From contig CAAEVD010000198.1 in assembly GCA_900759435.1 (NCBI GenBank), positions 1 through 5,032 on the forward strand: DNA of 5,032 bases. The letters run 5' to 3'. Positions 5,015 through 5,032 of this stretch are shown piece after piece (position 1 is the first letter of the stretch; every line of letters starts with the position of its first letter). A model generated the notes under the pieces. That model worked only from the letters and a program-made list of their open reading frames with translations. It ran no database searches and was not told the DNA's origin. This stretch comes from an uncultured Collinsella sp. GTDB taxonomy: Bacteria > Actinomycetota > Coriobacteriia > Coriobacteriales > Coriobacteriaceae. The translations under genes and the position numbers were made by a program.

Positions 5015-5032
5015 GGCTCGGGCAACCGGGCC
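5015..5032 (+). other. Stem-loop with GCAA (GNRA) tetraloop at the right edge
   Basis: GGCTCGG (5015-5021) pairs with CCGGGCC (5026-5032): six Watson-Crick pairs and one G-U, closed by GCAA. It lies about 30 nt downstream of the -10-like TATAAAAT, so it may be part of a structured 5' leader or a small RNA cut by the window edge. No known riboswitch class could be recognised from this fragment. Alternatively it may be coding: an ATG at 5011 has AGGT at 5002-5005 upstream and is open for the remaining seven codons. Confidence 0.4.

Noticed and set aside
5011..5032. Start of a new coding region at ATG 5011
   Set aside because: Only seven codons are visible, the ribosome site is weak, and the same bases form a GNRA stem-loop; not enough to call a gene.

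Overview
The window looks like chromosomal DNA from a GC-rich bacterium. GC-ending codons dominate every gene, and the two AT-richer stretches fall between genes. The combination of actinobacterial-style base use with Firmicutes-style capsule-control genes and a Firmicutes-style PhoR-like kinase suggests a gut-type Coriobacteriia (Collinsella or a relative). That placement is inferred from sequence style, not from a phylogenetic marker. All supported genes lie on the + strand.

Layout: (1) Positions 1-2066 hold a two-component pair. An OmpR/PhoB-type response regulator has lost its N-terminus to the window edge. A 474-residue membrane sensor histidine kinase follows it with a 3-nt gap. (2) Positions 2067-2261 are intergenic. 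They hold a hairpin that probably ends the two-component transcript, then weak promoter-like elements and a short inverted repeat. (3) Positions 2262-4326 hold a three-gene polysaccharide-control cassette: a Wzz/CpsC-type membrane adaptor, a CpsD-type bacterial tyrosine kinase and a CpsB-type PHP-domain tyrosine phosphatase. The order matches B. subtilis ywqC-ywqD-ywqE. (4) Positions 4366-4866 encode a GNAT acetyltransferase of the ElaA-like kind. (5) Positions 4867-5032 are non-coding as far as can be seen. They carry two adjacent 10-bp palindromes, a longer inverted repeat, a -10-like element and, at the very end, a stem capped by a GNRA tetraloop.

How the genes work together: in known systems CpsC anchors and activates CpsD, which autophosphorylates a C-terminal tyrosine cluster. 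CpsB removes the phosphates, and the cycle tunes export and polymer length of capsule or exopolysaccharide. All three parts are present here with most key residues intact. No glycosyltransferases, flippase or polymerase are visible; they would be expected beyond the right edge. The two-component system is adjacent but seems to be a separate transcription unit, so a regulatory link to the cassette is only a hypothesis.

I see no clearly new system. The best leads are the unusual sequence features of the kinase (altered oligomerisation motif, Walker A' variant, basic tail after the tyrosines) and the structured non-coding tail of the window.
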